Shown piece by piece: positions 41,965 through 53,061 of a DNA stretch of 64,000 nt (the first letter of the stretch is position 1; every line of letters begins with the position of its first letter). Position numbers and translations under genes: made by a program. The notes under the pieces are model-generated. The model was not told the DNA's origin and did no database searches. It saw nothing but the letters and a program-made list of their open reading frames with translations. Source of the stretch: Dallia pectoralis (taxonomy: Eukaryota; Chordata; Actinopteri; Esociformes; Umbridae); contig CM055761.1 of NCBI GenBank assembly GCA_029465975.1, forward strand, positions 10,342,529 to 10,406,528. The letters run 5' to 3'.

Positions 41965-43060
41965 TCACCAAAGGATTATTAGGAACACCATACTAATACT
42001 GTGTTTGACCCCCTTTCGCCTTCAGAACTGCCTTAATTCTACGTGGCATTGATTCAACAACGTGCTGAAAGCATTCTTTAGAAATGTTGGCCCATATTGA
42101 TAGGATAGCATCTTGCAGTTGATGGAGATTTGTGGGATGCACATCCAGGGCACGAAGCTCCCGTTCCAGCACATCCCAAAGATGCTCTATTGGGTTGAGT
42201 TCTGGTGACTGTTGGGGCCATTTCAGTACAGTGAACTCATTGTCATGTTCAAGAAACCTATTTAAAAATGATTCGAGCTTTGTGACATGGTGCATTATCC
42301 TGCTGAAAGTAGCCATCAGAGGATGGGTACATGGTGGTCATAAAGGGATGGACATGGTCAGAAACAATGCTCAGGTAGGCCGTGGCATTTAAACAATGCT
42401 CAATTGGCACTAAGGGGCCTAAAGTGTGCCAAGAAAACATCCCCCACACCATTGCACCACCACCACCAGCCTGCACAGTGGTAACAAGGCATGATGGATC
42501 CATGTTCTCATTCTGTTTACGCCAAATTCTGACTCTACCATCTGAATGTATCAACAGAAATCGAGACTCATCAGATTTTTCCAGTCCTCAACTGTCCAAT
42601 TTTGGTGATCCCGTGCAAATTGTAGCCTCTTTTTCCTATTTGTAGTGGAGATGAGAGGTACCGGTGGGGTCTTCTGCTGTTGTAGCCCATCTGCCTCAAG
42701 GTTGTGCGTGTTGTGGCTTCACAAATGCTTTGCTGCATACCTCGGTTGTAACGAGTGGTTATTCCAGTCAAAGTTGCTCTTCTATCAGCTTGAATCAGTC
42801 GGCCCATTCTCGTCTGACCTCTAGCATCAACAAGGTAATTTCGCCCACAGGACTGCCGCATACTGGATGTTTTTCCCTTTTCACAACATTCTTTGTAAAC
42901 CCTAGAAATGGTTGTGCGTGAAAATCCCAGTAACTGAGCAGATTGTGAAATACTCAGACCGGCCGGTCTGGCACCAACAACCATACCACGCTCAAAATTG
43001 CTTAAATCACCTTTCTTTCCCATTCTGACATTCAGTTTGGAGATTTTCTTGACCAGGGGT
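41965..43060 (-). mobile_element. Tc1-type transposon, truncated at its 5' end
   Basis: The 3' terminus is intact on plus as TACACTCACCAAAGGATTAT followed by TAGGAACACC, a known fish Tc1 end. The other terminal repeat is missing: sequence breaks off at GACCAGGGG near 43058, where a Harbinger end starts. The transposase is read on minus in three frames. Confidence 0.9.
41993..43023 (-). pseudogene. Tc1 transposase, three frames
   Basis: Frame 1 (43023-42571) starts 'MGKKGDLSNFERGMVVGARP' and has the paired HTH domain ('SISQSAQLLGFSRTTISRVY'). Frame 2 (42554-42258) contains 'GGGGAMVWGMFSWHTLGPLV' and the catalytic second Asp in 'YFQQDNAPCHKA'. Frame 3 (42316-41993) contains 'WPQQSPELNPIEHLWDVLER', with the final Glu (DD34E), and ends 'KGGQTQY'. 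The first catalytic Asp region between frames 1 and 2 is damaged. Frame changes near 42570 and 42270 inactivate it. Confidence 0.9.
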
Positions 43061-44497
43061 CCGTTTCAAGAAGGAGGTTTAACAAACTCTAAATCTAACC
43101 CTTGAGTTGATTTACCCTAAGATGGAAAACTCAAGAGTTTTCGGTTTCAGAACAGCTGAATTGAGTTGGTTCAATCAGATTCACTCAGAGTTACACGCGT
43201 GCACGTCCGCTATAAAAAGGCAGCATGAATGGAGCCGTGATACTACGATTCACCATGGCAACCAGCATTACTACCGCATACGTCACCCCAAAAGAGCTTG
43301 AAATACTGATGAAGGCTTACAGCGATGAACACGTATTTAGAAAAAAATTGCTGCTCGGGTCAACGCGTAAGTTCTAATATACTGTTTTCATTTGATTTTT
43401 AATTTACACAATTTTAATTTATACTTTTTATTAATTCCCAGTTGGGAAATTATTTTTTTGACACTCTGTTAGAACAAACTACACACAGACCTGAAATACA
43501 CACATATGCTCATATTTAATCACAAGTATTATTACTGGTAAAAATTGGTTGAATGGTATTGACGCTATAATCTATTTCATTTAGGTGCAATCCTGCGGGT
43601 GAAAAACACATGTGTGTGCCGTCAATGCAGTCAATCGCATTAAGAAATCCTAAAATAAATTCAGATAATTTATACCAGTCTGATCTTGCAGCACCATGTC
43701 AAAAACCGGATAATCAATGACTATTCATTGTAAAGGGTTTTGCATTATTCACCTGCAATGCTGTAGACCTCTTCTTTAATGTCTCTCACTAGTTTGTGTC
43801 CAGGGAACACTACAAACACGTTTAATATATGTTGCTTACGGCTCTGCATAGTGGCTGTACTTATACTGCCCTAAAATTGAAGTTTGCAAAAAACGTAATG
43901 CGACACAAATAACCTGCTCGGATGTAAGAGCATGTCCACTATGGGTTACATTTGTGATATGAGGATGGATAAGGTTATGTACATATCTGATATACCATAC
44001 CAAGGGCGGACCAACGTGGGGATTGCAAAAGTGATTAATTCATGTGACACACCCATGGTAAGAAATGTATGTTATACTTACACACATAGAATAAATAAAT
44101 TATTGTGGTTTAAGGCCAGACACTACAGGTGAATAGGGTAAAACTTATAACTAATAGATATTGCCATTAAACTTAACCAGTTAGTCACCTACATTAAGAC
44201 AATAAATATATATTAAACTATGGAGTTACATTTGTCTCAAAGAACAAACAAACCAAAAAACATGTATAGCAAACAAAAAAAACGTATTGAATGCAAAACA
44301 TCCACGGAAAAGTATTGAGATCCGTGTTACGGGCCCTTGCACTTTTATTTTGAAAGCATTGCATTAACCCTGACTTGTGTTTTAATTGCATTCAGGTGCA
44401 AGCAGGTGATTGGTGTGCCAGTTTTCCCTGCAGTCGTTGCTGTTCCAGCTCAGCCAATCAGACAACTGCAGCTGATATTTATGACCTGTCATGTGGG
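43058..44497 (+). mobile_element. Harbinger/PIF-type element, 5' part
   Basis: It starts GGGGTCCGTTTCAAGAAGG, AGGTTTAACAAACTC, a typical fish Harbinger end, then leader sequence and a Myb-like coding exon. The other end was not found. Sequence to about 44497 includes likely further Harbinger introns and exons; an I/Nimb LINE is inserted at 44511. Confidence 0.6.
43255..43370 (+). pseudogene. Harbinger Myb-like protein, first exon
   Basis: The reading 'MATSITTAYVTPKELEILMK' then 'AYSDEHVFRKK' matches the start of the Myb/SANT-like DNA-binding protein that partners Harbinger transposase. A deletion then jumps to 'LLLGSTRK' and a GTAAGT donor. A later exon may start near 43585 ('CNPAGEK'). Confidence 0.55.
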
Positions 44498-44510
44498 GAG
44501 TTTCACCCCT

Positions 44511-45356
44511 AAGCCGGGGCAAGATCCGTCCAAGCCCACCAGCTATAGACCAATAGCGTTAACCTCACATATATGTAAGGTTATGGAGAGTATGATTGTA
44601 GAAAGGCTCACCTATTTTCTGGAAGTTAGGGGGCTGATATCACCTGTTGAGAGTGGGTTTAGAAAGGGTAGGGGGACGATGGACCCAGTGGTGTGCCTAG
44701 AGTCTGAGGTGAGAAAGGCTCAGGTAAAAAAAGAAACAGTGGTTGCAGTCTTTTTTGATGTGGAGAAGGCATATGACATGATGTGGAAGCAGGGACTGTT
44801 GATTAAGTTAAGAGTCTTGGGGGTGGGGGGGAGGACCTATAATTGGATAAAAGATTTTTTGGTTGGAAGGCGAATCCGAGTCAGGATTGGGAGGGCAACA
44901 TCGGCCAGCTATTTGGTAGAGAATGGTACGCCACAGGGTAGCGTGATTAGCCCTTTACTATTTTTAATTATGATTAATGATGTGTTTTCCCAGGTTGGGC
45001 CAGGCATTGGGACATCGTTGTTTGCTGATGACGGGGCAATATGGAAGAGGGGGAGAAATATAATGTATATAGTGCAGAAGGTACAGGAGGCGATTCAGGT
45101 GGTAGAGGGGTGGGCGTTGGCCTGGGGTTTTAGGTTTTCAGTAGCCAAGACGCAGACAGTATTTTTTACAAGGAGGAAGGTGGGTGAGGAGGTGCAACTC
45201 AAGTTGTATGGGGAAACTGTGGAGAGAGTTAAGGCATTCAAGTTCCTAGGGGTGATTTTTGAGCCAAGACTGACATGGGCTGGACATGTAGAGAAGGTGG
45301 TTGCAAAATGTAAGAAGGTGCTGAATGTAATTTCCATGGGGATAGGGAGGGGATAG
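44511..45356 (+). pseudogene. I/Nimb LINE reverse transcriptase
   Basis: An open frame from the insertion joint to 45356: 'PTSYRPIALTSHICKVME', 'VESGFRKGRGTMDPV', motif A 'VAVFFDVEKAYDMMW', motif B 'NGTPQGSVISPLLF', motif C 'SLFADDGAIW', 'SVAKTQTVFF' and 'FKFLGVIFEPRLTW'. All RT motifs look intact (FADD at the active site). The frame also uses upstream Harbinger codons from 44337. It ends in the 25-bp repeat, where the rest of the thumb should be. Confidence 0.85.
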
Positions 45357-45510
45357 ATCCATGGGGATAGGGAGGGGATAGATCCATGGGGATAGGGAGG
45401 GGATAGATCCATGGGGATAGGGAGGGGATAGATCCATGGGGATAGGGAGGGGATAGATCCATGGGGATAGGGAGGGGATAGATCCATGGGGATAGGGAGG
45501 GGATAGATCC
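45335..45510 (+). repeat. 25-bp tandem repeat between RT and RNase H
   Basis: Seven units of CATGGGGATAGGGAGGGGAT plus AGATC. Because 25 is not a multiple of 3, the array breaks the LINE frame. It takes the place of the connection region. Confidence 0.95.
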
Positions 45511-45541
45511 GGCCCACTTTTTCACAAGCAGGCTGAGGTCG

Positions 45542-46364
45542 GTGTATGGAGGGTGTGTGCACGTCTATACGGATGGTGCCAAAGATCCCAGTACAGGGCG
45601 GACGGGTGCAGCATTTAGTGAAAAGGTCAGTGGTAGTGAAGTCTTACGGCGGCTGTCAGATCACCTGGCCGTATTTACAGCTGAGTTGATTGCGGTGCTG
45701 TTGGCCTTACAATGGGTGGAGGAAAAGGTGCAGGGTGGGGTGGTTGTTTTCTCTGACTCCTGCACGGTCTTGAAGAGCTTGCAGTCTTGTAGTTCACGCA
45801 GCAGACAGGACCTGGTGCTGGAGGTGCTGGAGACACTGGGTCGGGTGGTGCGGAAAGGGTGCCAAGTTAGGTTTGCGTGGGTATCAGCGCATGTGGGGGT
45901 GGAGGGTAATGAGGCAGCTGACAGGCTGGCGAAGAAGGCCCTAGGGGAAAAGGAGGTCTCTCTGGTGGTGAAGTGGAGTAAAGGGGAGGCTAAGAGTTTT
46001 GTTTGGGGAAAGGTCATGGAAAGTTGGCAGGAGCAGTGGGATAGGGGGGAGACATCTCTACTGGGTCCAGAGGGAGGTTGGGAGGAAGCGGATGCTAGGG
46101 GGTGGAAGGAGGGAAGGGACCATTTACTCTAGGCTTAGAATAGGGCACTGTAGGCTGAATGGATCATTACATAGGATAGGGAAGCACCCAACAGGCATGT
46201 GTGAGTACTGTGAGAAGGAAGAGACTGTAGAGCATGTGTTGCTGCACTGTAGGCACTATGTGAGGGAGAGGGAGTGTATGAGGGAGAGTTTGAGGGAATG
46301 TGGTATATTAGAGGTTACACTGGTTAACTTGCTTGGGGAGGACAGAGATGGATCGCAGGTTTGA
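45542..46364 (+). pseudogene. I/Nimb LINE RNase H and C-terminal zinc region
   Basis: The frame 45542-46132 reads RNase H: 'HVYTDGAKDPSTGRTGAAF' (first Asp), 'AVFTAELIAVLLAL' (Glu), 'VVFSDSCTVLKSL' (Asp) and 'WVSAHVGVEGNEAADRLAK' (last Asp). RNase H is what sets the I group apart from most LINEs. A frame change near 46105 leads to 'YSRLRIGHCRLNGSLHRIGK' and 'CEYCEKEETVEHVLLHC', a C-C-H-C finger at the C-terminus, ending at 46364. Confidence 0.85.
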
Positions 46365-46536
46365 CATTTTGTTTTCTTTTTTGAGTGACACGGGGTTGGA
46401 GGGTAGGGTGTAGGTCGGTCCTGGCTCTGGCCCACACTCCAGCATGGTAGGTGGCGGTAATGCACCATTAAAGTTGGATGCCAGCCGCCGGTAAACACCA
46501 AAGAAGAAGAAGAAGAAGAAGAAGAGTTTCACCCCT

Positions 46537-47971
46537 TGTGTTTTTTTCATTGTGAAGGCTTTCAATGTGGATGACAATTTTGTGTATGTGCAGCAGGGGA
46601 ACTAGGTTTAGGTGAGCTGCCCATGGGTATACATACATGCTGGTAGTGTACACTTTTGTTTAGCTATACTAGCCTGTTAGCTTAGGGGGCAGTGGTCACA
46701 TTTATTTGTATTAGGAAGGTTTAGAAAGGTTAGGTAGAGTAGGAAGGTAGGGCCACCATTGCTTTAAGTTAGGGTAGAGTTCTTTTGTTTCTACATAGAT
46801 TAGCTTAGGGGTATTATTTTATGTTCAAGTGTTAGGCAGCACCGCCCAAGTTTTCCCCTGTTGTATATTTTGTTATGATGTGATAACCTGTTTGTTTTTG
46901 GTTGTTTTATTAAACCCTCATTTCACTGTAGTTTTGTGTTTTGGCTGTAGTTTGTTCCTTGTTTTTGGGGGTTTGACTATTAGTGTTCATTCATGTTACG
47001 ACCTTGCCTGCCCCTAGTCTTCTGGGGTTTGGTGACACAATTGGAGACCCATCTTCTTAGAAGTCATCTAAACCGCGCCCACACATTACAATTGTCTAAA
47101 AATTTCGCAACTGCAAAAAAGAAACCGAGAGCAAAAACCAGAACTGCAACTGCTAAAAAAGAGACCAAAAACCATGGCAACGTAAGCAAAAATAGAAAAA
47201 AAACCTGCAATACATTTGTCTTTGCATTTAAAACGTTTTTATTTATTGCGGATCTCAATACTTTTTTTGAATGTTTTGCATTCAATATTTATTTTTTTGT
47301 TTGCAATAGTAATATTTTTTATTTGTTCTTTTTGAGACAAATGTAACTCCATATTAAACCTTATTTCAACTTATGTAATGAGAACGATGCTGTGATGCAG
47401 ACCGAATGGTCCGTAGGAGTTTGTTATTGTACTGAACAGTACAACAAAAATGCAGTTTGCATCCAACCAGAAGTTTTAAAAGGCAGTGTGTATCTACTTT
47501 TCCACTTGGGAGCAATCTTGATTTGGGAGAGGGTCTGTAACAACTTGATTGTTTCTCTAATTGGGTGGCTAGATCACTTCTTCACATTTAACCTTTTTGC
47601 ACGTATGTGATCTATCTTGAGTGGTCCCTGATGCTATGATCACACCCGTGTGATTGGAACGTTTCGTTAGAACGTCCAAGAAAAAGTGACGCAACAATGA
47701 CTGGCCAGACCATACTTATTTAGCTGCCATTAGCTCAAACAGTGTTTAACTTATTTCCTCAATGTCAAATTGTACATTTTTATAGAGTATATTTTTTAAC
47801 ACTTACAGCAGTAGCAGTAGCAAATATTTAAATCGGAAGGTGAATGATCACGGACGTACTAACACCTACAGTCATATTTGGCTAAAATTAACATATATAA
47901 TAATAATAGCAGCAACAACTTACCGATTTGTGAATCGTCCTACCAAAACTGTCAAAACCTGTGTGTCCAAC
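46537..47971. other. No gene; one inverted repeat to 44.2 kb
   Basis: 46537-47230 has no recognised content. 47235-47360 is an inverted, about 80% similar copy of 44208-44337. 47380-47970 shows nothing clear. Confidence 0.4.
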
Positions 47972-48836
47972 TAGGTGGACAGTGCGGGTCAAGCTGTTGA
48001 TACAGTTCTTAGCCAGTATGAGGCTGTGCTGGGTAGTTTGCAGGACATGGCCTCAGTTGGTTCTGAAACTGGCACTAAAGTCAATGGTCTCCTAGATTGC
48101 TTCCAGAAGGGTAAGACTGTCCTTGGACTGCTGGTAGCATCAGAGGTGTTGGAAGAGCTTCAGTGCTTGAACAAATCATTGCAAAAGAAGACACAAACAA
48201 TAAAAGGCATGCAAGCTGCCGTTGACTACGTTAGTTCAACTCTTCAAGAAAAAAGGAGTGAGGAAAAACTCCCTCATCAAAGAAATCCCGCCAAAAGATT
48301 AACTTGCGGGGCTTGTCAACATAAGCCAAAAACACCAGAGGAATACTACAGAATATAATTTTTCAAGGTGCTGGACAGTTTGGACATTCAATTCAAGGAA
48401 TGGTTTAACCAACCAGACTTACAGAAACTGAAACCGATCGAGAATGTTCTCCTCACTGGGCAGATGGATGATGTGATTGTACAGTATCCAGAAATAAACA
48501 GGGACATTTTGAAGGTTCAGCTACCGATGTTTCTTTTAAAGCATACAATCACATCAAGTGACGATGCTGCATGCATTCTGAAAGCAATGCCAAGTGAGGT
48601 GAGAGGCTTATTTGATGACGTTGTTGTTGGTCATCCCTGTGGCCTCAGCTGAACGAAGTTTCAGTGCACTGACAAGACTGAAAGCCTGGTTACGATTGAC
48701 TATGTCTCAGCAGCGCCTTAAAAATGTAAATATATGCCATTTGCATCAAGAGGCCCTTGACAAAGTGGACCTTAATGATGTAGGCCAACAGTTTGTATAT
48801 GACAGACAAAGGCATCTGTTTGGAAAGTTTAGATAA
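47972..48836 (+). pseudogene. hAT transposase, C-terminal half (ZMYM1-like family)
   Basis: Frame 1 (to 48358) reads 'VLSQYEAVLGSLQDMAS', 'ETGTKVNGLLDCFQKGKTVL' and 'NKSLQKKTQTIKGM'. The same frame resumes after a stop at 48356. It may cross a small intron, since TTTTTCAAG/GTG looks like an acceptor. After a one-base shift near 48620 frame 3 reads 'LLVIPVASAERSFSALTRLK' and 'MSQQRLKNVNICHLHQ', the hAT dimerisation motif, to a stop at 48836. The N-terminal half and zinc fingers are absent. Confidence 0.8.
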
Positions 48837-50671
48837 AAGAAAGGAATTGAGAAATTCAGTAAAATGTGGAAAATAGAAATCATGGTGTTATAATTCTGGG
48901 TGCCAAATTGTATAAAAATATGTTTTTTGGTCTATTATTTTGCTTTACAAGTTCTCAAAGTCTTGCAACAGTGTTTTTACTAGGTTACTACTTTTTATAG
49001 TAAATTACGTTTGTTAATAAACTGTACGGTTGTTCGGCCTTTCACATTCCCATGTTTCATATTAACATGAGTGTGAGTAAATGTCCTAAGTACTGAAGGG
49101 CAAATAGTGTTAATAATAGAAAAGGGTTGTATTTTTTATTTATATTGTTTTGCTCCACAAGTTCCTAAAGTACTTCCTTGTGGCAGTTTTGGTTGAGTAA
49201 ATACTAATGTACATGATAATTTATTTTAATTAAACCATTGGTTCATCAGCATTACACAGTATCGGGTATTCATGTTTTTGGACAGTGCATTTTTGAGATT
49301 ATACAGTGATACTAGCCCTTTAGGGACATTATACAGGATGGTGGCTAAAATACAAGGACATTCAATTATGCATTGTTCTATTCAGTATTGCAAACAGCCA
49401 GGAGCGTCGCGGAGTGATGCATCCTGTAGCCAGCCATAATTATAAGTTAATTGGTCTAACTAATAAATAAATAGCAAGCTGCGTGGCTCTGGTAAATTGC
49501 AGCTAATGGAGCAGCCGGTCCCTTTTGTTGTGTAATATTCACATTATGGAACTCGGTGCGAATTCAGAAATCATGCGCAAAATAACTCAGGCTGAGGGGC
49601 CTGGAAGGTGTATTTGGAAAATACGTGTGAAAAGGTTAAATAGAAATTTTATATTTGAAGCTCACTAACTATTTTAAATTTGTGATGAGTAGAATGGCTA
49701 GTTGTGCCCTTTTGTTCATTTTGTATTGTTCTCACCTGGGGCTCGTTTAGTTGATTAGTATTTGTTTTTAGTTCTCTGTTTCTGAATTTGGGTGCTGTTC
49801 ATTGATTCTACGTCACGTCATATGCAATCTCGAGGGTTTAACGCAGTGGAAGCTAGAACCATCAGAAATTGTCCGCAACTTGGCCTGAAACACAAACAGG
49901 AAGTGTCAGCTAGAAGTCATTAGGGCATGGTAATCCCCCAATATGGTTCTTGTCTCATGTTCTCCTATGTGTAAACAGAACAGGATACAAGGAAAAGTTA
50001 AACAACATAGTTCCCTACTTCACCCGCACAATAATATTGCAGCATAACATCCAGGGGCGGCGACAGGGGGTCTAGTGAAACTGTGGCTCTAACCAGACTA
50101 AACCCCAGAGACATGGCAGGGGAGATGAGAGTTTGCCCGGAAAAGACAGCAGAGCGGTATGAGAAATCAATGCCTCTGTTCACCTTCATACCCTTTGGCC
50201 AGACTACACATAATCATAGACCCTGCTGCTTAATCAAGACATCTACTAAAGAAGTCTTTAGTAGACACTTAAAAAAATCTTTTTGCGGCACTCTATTAAC
50301 TTACAGAAATCTCCTTTTATGCATGCGTGCTTTATCCCCCCTGTTTTTTTCCTGTTAAAATAATCACTGGAAATGCAAATTTAAAGCATTTGTGCAAGTG
50401 AATGTAACGTAATGTGATATTATACAAACACAATGATTATTTTAAATAAAACCAAATAAGTATTTACTTATTGTAGACAATTTTGAGTTAACATAAATGA
50501 CATGACATGAATATCATCCTATTGCTTCTATGTATTGGGAAGTTCTGAACGACAAACTTATGTAGGCTACGCTTCACAGCCAACCATATTTCGCTTTTCA
50601 AAGATGATTTTCAAATAATCATGGCCTACTGAAACAATAGGCAATTAATAATAGTTGATACTTAAACGGCG
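48837..50671. other. No gene or repeat recognised
   Basis: AT-rich, with stops in all frames. A 91-codon plus frame at 50083 has no domain. Confidence 0.45.
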
Positions 50672-50676
50672 GGTGA

Positions 50677-51045
50677 TGTAACATATTGGGTGAGCTGTGC
50701 TGTACACAGGGTGGTTGGGAGAGCACTTCTGTGTATGTATATTGTAATTAGGAGCACAGCTGTTTTGAGTTTGGTTAATTAAGCACCGGGGTTAGGTTCA
50801 CTGGTGCTTGATATTATTTTACGTTACGTGTCGTTGTAGGTGAGTGTTGTGTATAAGTCAAATTGATACTGTTGTTTTTGTAAATGTACAAGTCGCTTTG
50901 TGTAAGCGCATTTCATTTATCTTCAGTATAGTTTTGTCCGTTCGTTGTTCTATGTTTGTTTTAAACTATAATTAAACACGACGAACGTGATTATCTGGCT
51001 CTGCATCTCGCTCCGTCTGCACTTCACCTGTACGGATCCGTGACA
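50677..51045 (+). repeat. LTR 1 (5' LTR), TATA box deleted
   Basis: At 369 bp it is shorter than the other two by 36 bp. The missing block includes the TATTTAAG box. It keeps GCTTGATATT at 50806-50815. Confidence 0.9.
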
Positions 51046-51046
51046 G

Positions 51047-51056
51047 AATATCAAGC
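51047..51056 (+). other. Putative self-priming primer site, body 1
   Basis: AATATCAAGC starts 2 bases after LTR 1 and is the exact reverse complement of GCTTGATATT in the LTRs. Confidence 0.6.
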
Positions 51057-51063
51057 CTACGAA

Positions 51064-52560
51064 ATGAGCGAGCAGAGCCTGACGGTGGGAGGTTTCCCCG
51101 GGGATTATTGCTACACCTCCGGGGAGATTTACTCCTACCGTCACCCCACGGAGCAGTGGGACTGGTTTAAGCCGGAGACACCCCAGGAGGAGCATAGGCG
51201 TGTCCGCGCTTACTTTGGCTACGAACCACCTATGCGGCTATCAGGGCCGGTTACATCGGGTCCGCGGTCCTTCACGGAGGAAGGCAAGAGGGCACCCCGA
51301 CAGCGTCCCAAAAAAGTTTTTGGGGGGGAGCTAAGGAGGTGTTCCGGGAGGACTGCGGAGAGGACACCCACAGTCCTGGTGCTGCATGAACAGCCACCCA
51401 CTGCTCCGGGGCTGCAGACAGGGGGAGGAAAACCCCTTGAGCTACAGCCACAACCCCAGCCGTGGGAAGACCCTTTTCTGCCACCTACGTCAGGGACCGA
51501 AAAACCCCCGGAGGAGTTAGATGAACAGCCCTCAGCGGTTATTAGGACGTGGTGGAGGACATGGCTGGAGTTACAGGAGCCAGCGCCTGAGATGGTCGCC
51601 ACCACGCCTGCGCCTGAGATGGTCGCCACCACGCCTGCGCCTAAGATGGTCGCCGCCAAGCCGCCACCCGAAATGGCCTCAGCTACGCCCACGTCTGGGA
51701 TGATCGCAGCCAGGCCCGCGCCCAAGATGGCTGCCGCCGTCACGCCAGCGCCCAAGATGGCTGCCTCCGTCACGCCAGCGCCCAAGATGGCTGCCTCCGT
51801 CACGCAAGCGCCCAAGATGGCTGCCGCCGTCACGCCACAGCCCAAGATGGCTGCCGCCGTCACGCCAGCGCCCAAGATGGCTGCCTCCGTCACGCCAGCG
51901 CCCAAGAGGGCTGCCTCCGTCACGCCAGCGCCCAAGATGGCTGCCGCCGTCACGCCAGCGCCCAAGATGGCTGCCGCCGTCACGCCAGCGCCCAAGATGG
52001 CTGCCGCCTTCACGCCAGCGCCTAAGATGGCTGCCGCCGTCACGCCAGCGCCCAAGATGGCTGCCGCCGTCACGCCAGCGCCCAAGATGGCTGCCGCCTT
52101 CACGCCAGCGCCTAAGATGGCTGCCGCCGTCACGCCAGCGCCCAAGATGGCTGCCGCCGTCACGCCAGCGCCCACGATGGCTGCCGCATCGCCGCCCCCA
52201 ATGGCTGCCGCATCGCCGCCCACAATGGCTGCCGCATCGCCGCCCACAATGGCTGCCGCATCGCCGCCCACAATGGCTGCCGCATCGCCGCCCACGAAGG
52301 CCGCGCCACGACTACGCTCACGATGGCCGCTGCCACGACTACGCTCACGATGGCCGCCGCCACGACTACGCTCACGATGGCCGCCGCCACGACTACGCTC
52401 ACGATGGCCGCCGCCACGACTACGCTCACGATGGCCGCCGCCACGACGCCCACGATGGCCGCCGCCACGACGCCCACGATGGCTGCCGCCCAAGATTGCT
52501 GCAGACTGTCGAACGCCCAAAGAGGGCTGGACTAACTGTCCAGGCCCGCCTCCGGGTTGA
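51064..52560 (+). CDS. ORF of non-autonomous LTR element, body 1
   Basis: 498 codons from the first ATG, 18 bases after the LTR. The head (residues 1-85) is 'MSEQSLTVGGFPGDYCYTSG' with Tyr- and Trp-rich sequence and 'GPVTSGPRSF'. The core (about 85-175) has 'VFGGELRR', 'PPTAPGLQ', 'DPFLPPTSG' and 'PEELDEQPSAVIRTWWRTWLEL'. Then come 16 ten-residue 'APKMAAAVTP' units, five 'MAAASPPT' units and seven 'RLRSRWPPP'/'RRPRWPPP' units, ending 'NCPGPPPG'. The protein has no enzyme motifs or zinc knuckle. The role is unknown; packaging or nucleic-acid binding would be a guess. The frame is intact in both bodies. Confidence 0.65.
   Translation: MSEQSLTVGGFPGDYCYTSGEIYSYRHPTEQWDWFKPETPQEEHRRVRAYFGYEPPMRLSGPVTSGPRSFTEEGKRAPRQRPKKVFGGELRRCSGRTAERTPTVLVLHEQPPTAPGLQTGGGKPLELQPQPQPWEDPFLPPTSGTEKPPEELDEQPSAVIRTWWRTWLELQEPAPEMVATTPAPEMVATTPAPKMVAAKPPPEMASATPTSGMIAARPAPKMAAAVTPAPKMAASVTPAPKMAASVTQAPKMAAAVTPQPKMAAAVTPAPKMAASVTPAPKRAASVTPAPKMAAAVTPAPKMAAAVTPAPKMAAAFTPAPKMAAAVTPAPKMAAAVTPAPKMAAAFTPAPKMAAAVTPAPKMAAAVTPAPTMAAASPPPMAAASPPTMAAASPPTMAAASPPTMAAASPPTKAAPRLRSRWPLPRLRSRWPPPRLRSRWPPPRLRSRWPPPRLRSRWPPPRRPRWPPPRRPRWLPPKIAADCRTPKEGWTNCPGPPPG
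51721..52200 (+). repeat. 30-bp tandem repeat with AAGATGGCTGCC core, body 1
   Basis: Sixteen 30-bp units of CCCAAGATGGCTGCCGCCGT plus CACGCCAGCG. By eye, 14 carry AAGATGGCTGCC unchanged. It is followed to 52490 by units of 21-27 bp carrying ATGGCTGCCGCATCGCCGCC or CGATGGCCGCCGCCACG. The same array is at 53719-54198 in body 2. Confidence 0.92.
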
Positions 52561-52638
52561 ACGGACAATATATGTCTCCTCTGTTCCCCTTCCCTTTTGG
52601 TTAGGCTATCTGGAAGCCAGCCTTTTAGTGGGGGATAC

Positions 52639-53043
52639 TGTAACATATTGGTTGAGCTGTGCTGTACACAGGGTGGTTGGGAGAGCACTTCTGTATATGT
52701 TTATTGTAATTAGGAGCACATCTGTTTTGAGTTTGGTTAATTAAGCTCCGGGCATAGGTTTGTATCAGTAGGCTATTTAAGTCCCCTGGTTAGGTTCACT
52801 GGTGCTTGATATTATTTTACGTTACGTGTCGTTGTAGGTGAGTGTTGTGTATAAGTCAAATTGATACTGTTGTTTTTGTAAATGTACAAGTCGCTTTGTG
52901 TAAGCGCATTTCATTTATCTTCAGTATAGTTTTGTCCGTTCGTTGTTCTATGTTTGTTTTAAACTACAATTAAACACGACGAACGTGATTATCTGGCTCT
53001 GCATCTCGCTCCGTCTGCACTTCACCTGTACGGATCCGTGACA
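52639..53043 (+). repeat. LTR 2 (middle)
   Basis: 405 bp, TGTAACATATTGG to GATCCGTGACA. TATTTAAG at 52774-52781, likely transcript start GCTTGATATT at 52804-52813 (30 bp on). Confidence 0.92.
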
Positions 53044-53044
53044 G

Positions 53045-53054
53045 AATATCAAGC
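53045..53054 (+). other. Putative self-priming primer site, body 2
   Basis: Same sequence as in body 1, directly after the middle LTR. Confidence 0.6.
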
Positions 53055-53061
53055 CTACGAA

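Larger units (their letters stand above)
44511..46523 (+). mobile_element. I/Nimb-type LINE, 5'-truncated
   Basis: It is flanked by GAGTTTCACCCCT (44498-44510 and 46524-46536), a perfect 13-bp target duplication. It begins in the RT fingers and ends with GGTGGCGGTAATGCACC..., then a (GAA)n tail, as in fish Nimb elements. RT, RNase H and a C-terminal zinc-finger region are present. The segment between RT and RNase H is replaced by a short tandem repeat. Confidence 0.9.

Noticed and set aside
51219..52688. 489-codon open frame on the minus strand across the non-autonomous element (also 53217-54686)
   Set aside because: It mirrors the GC-rich repeats, starts in the LTR and has no domain apart from Gly/Ala/Arg repeats. 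The plus-strand ORF has the conserved core and the right place after the LTR.
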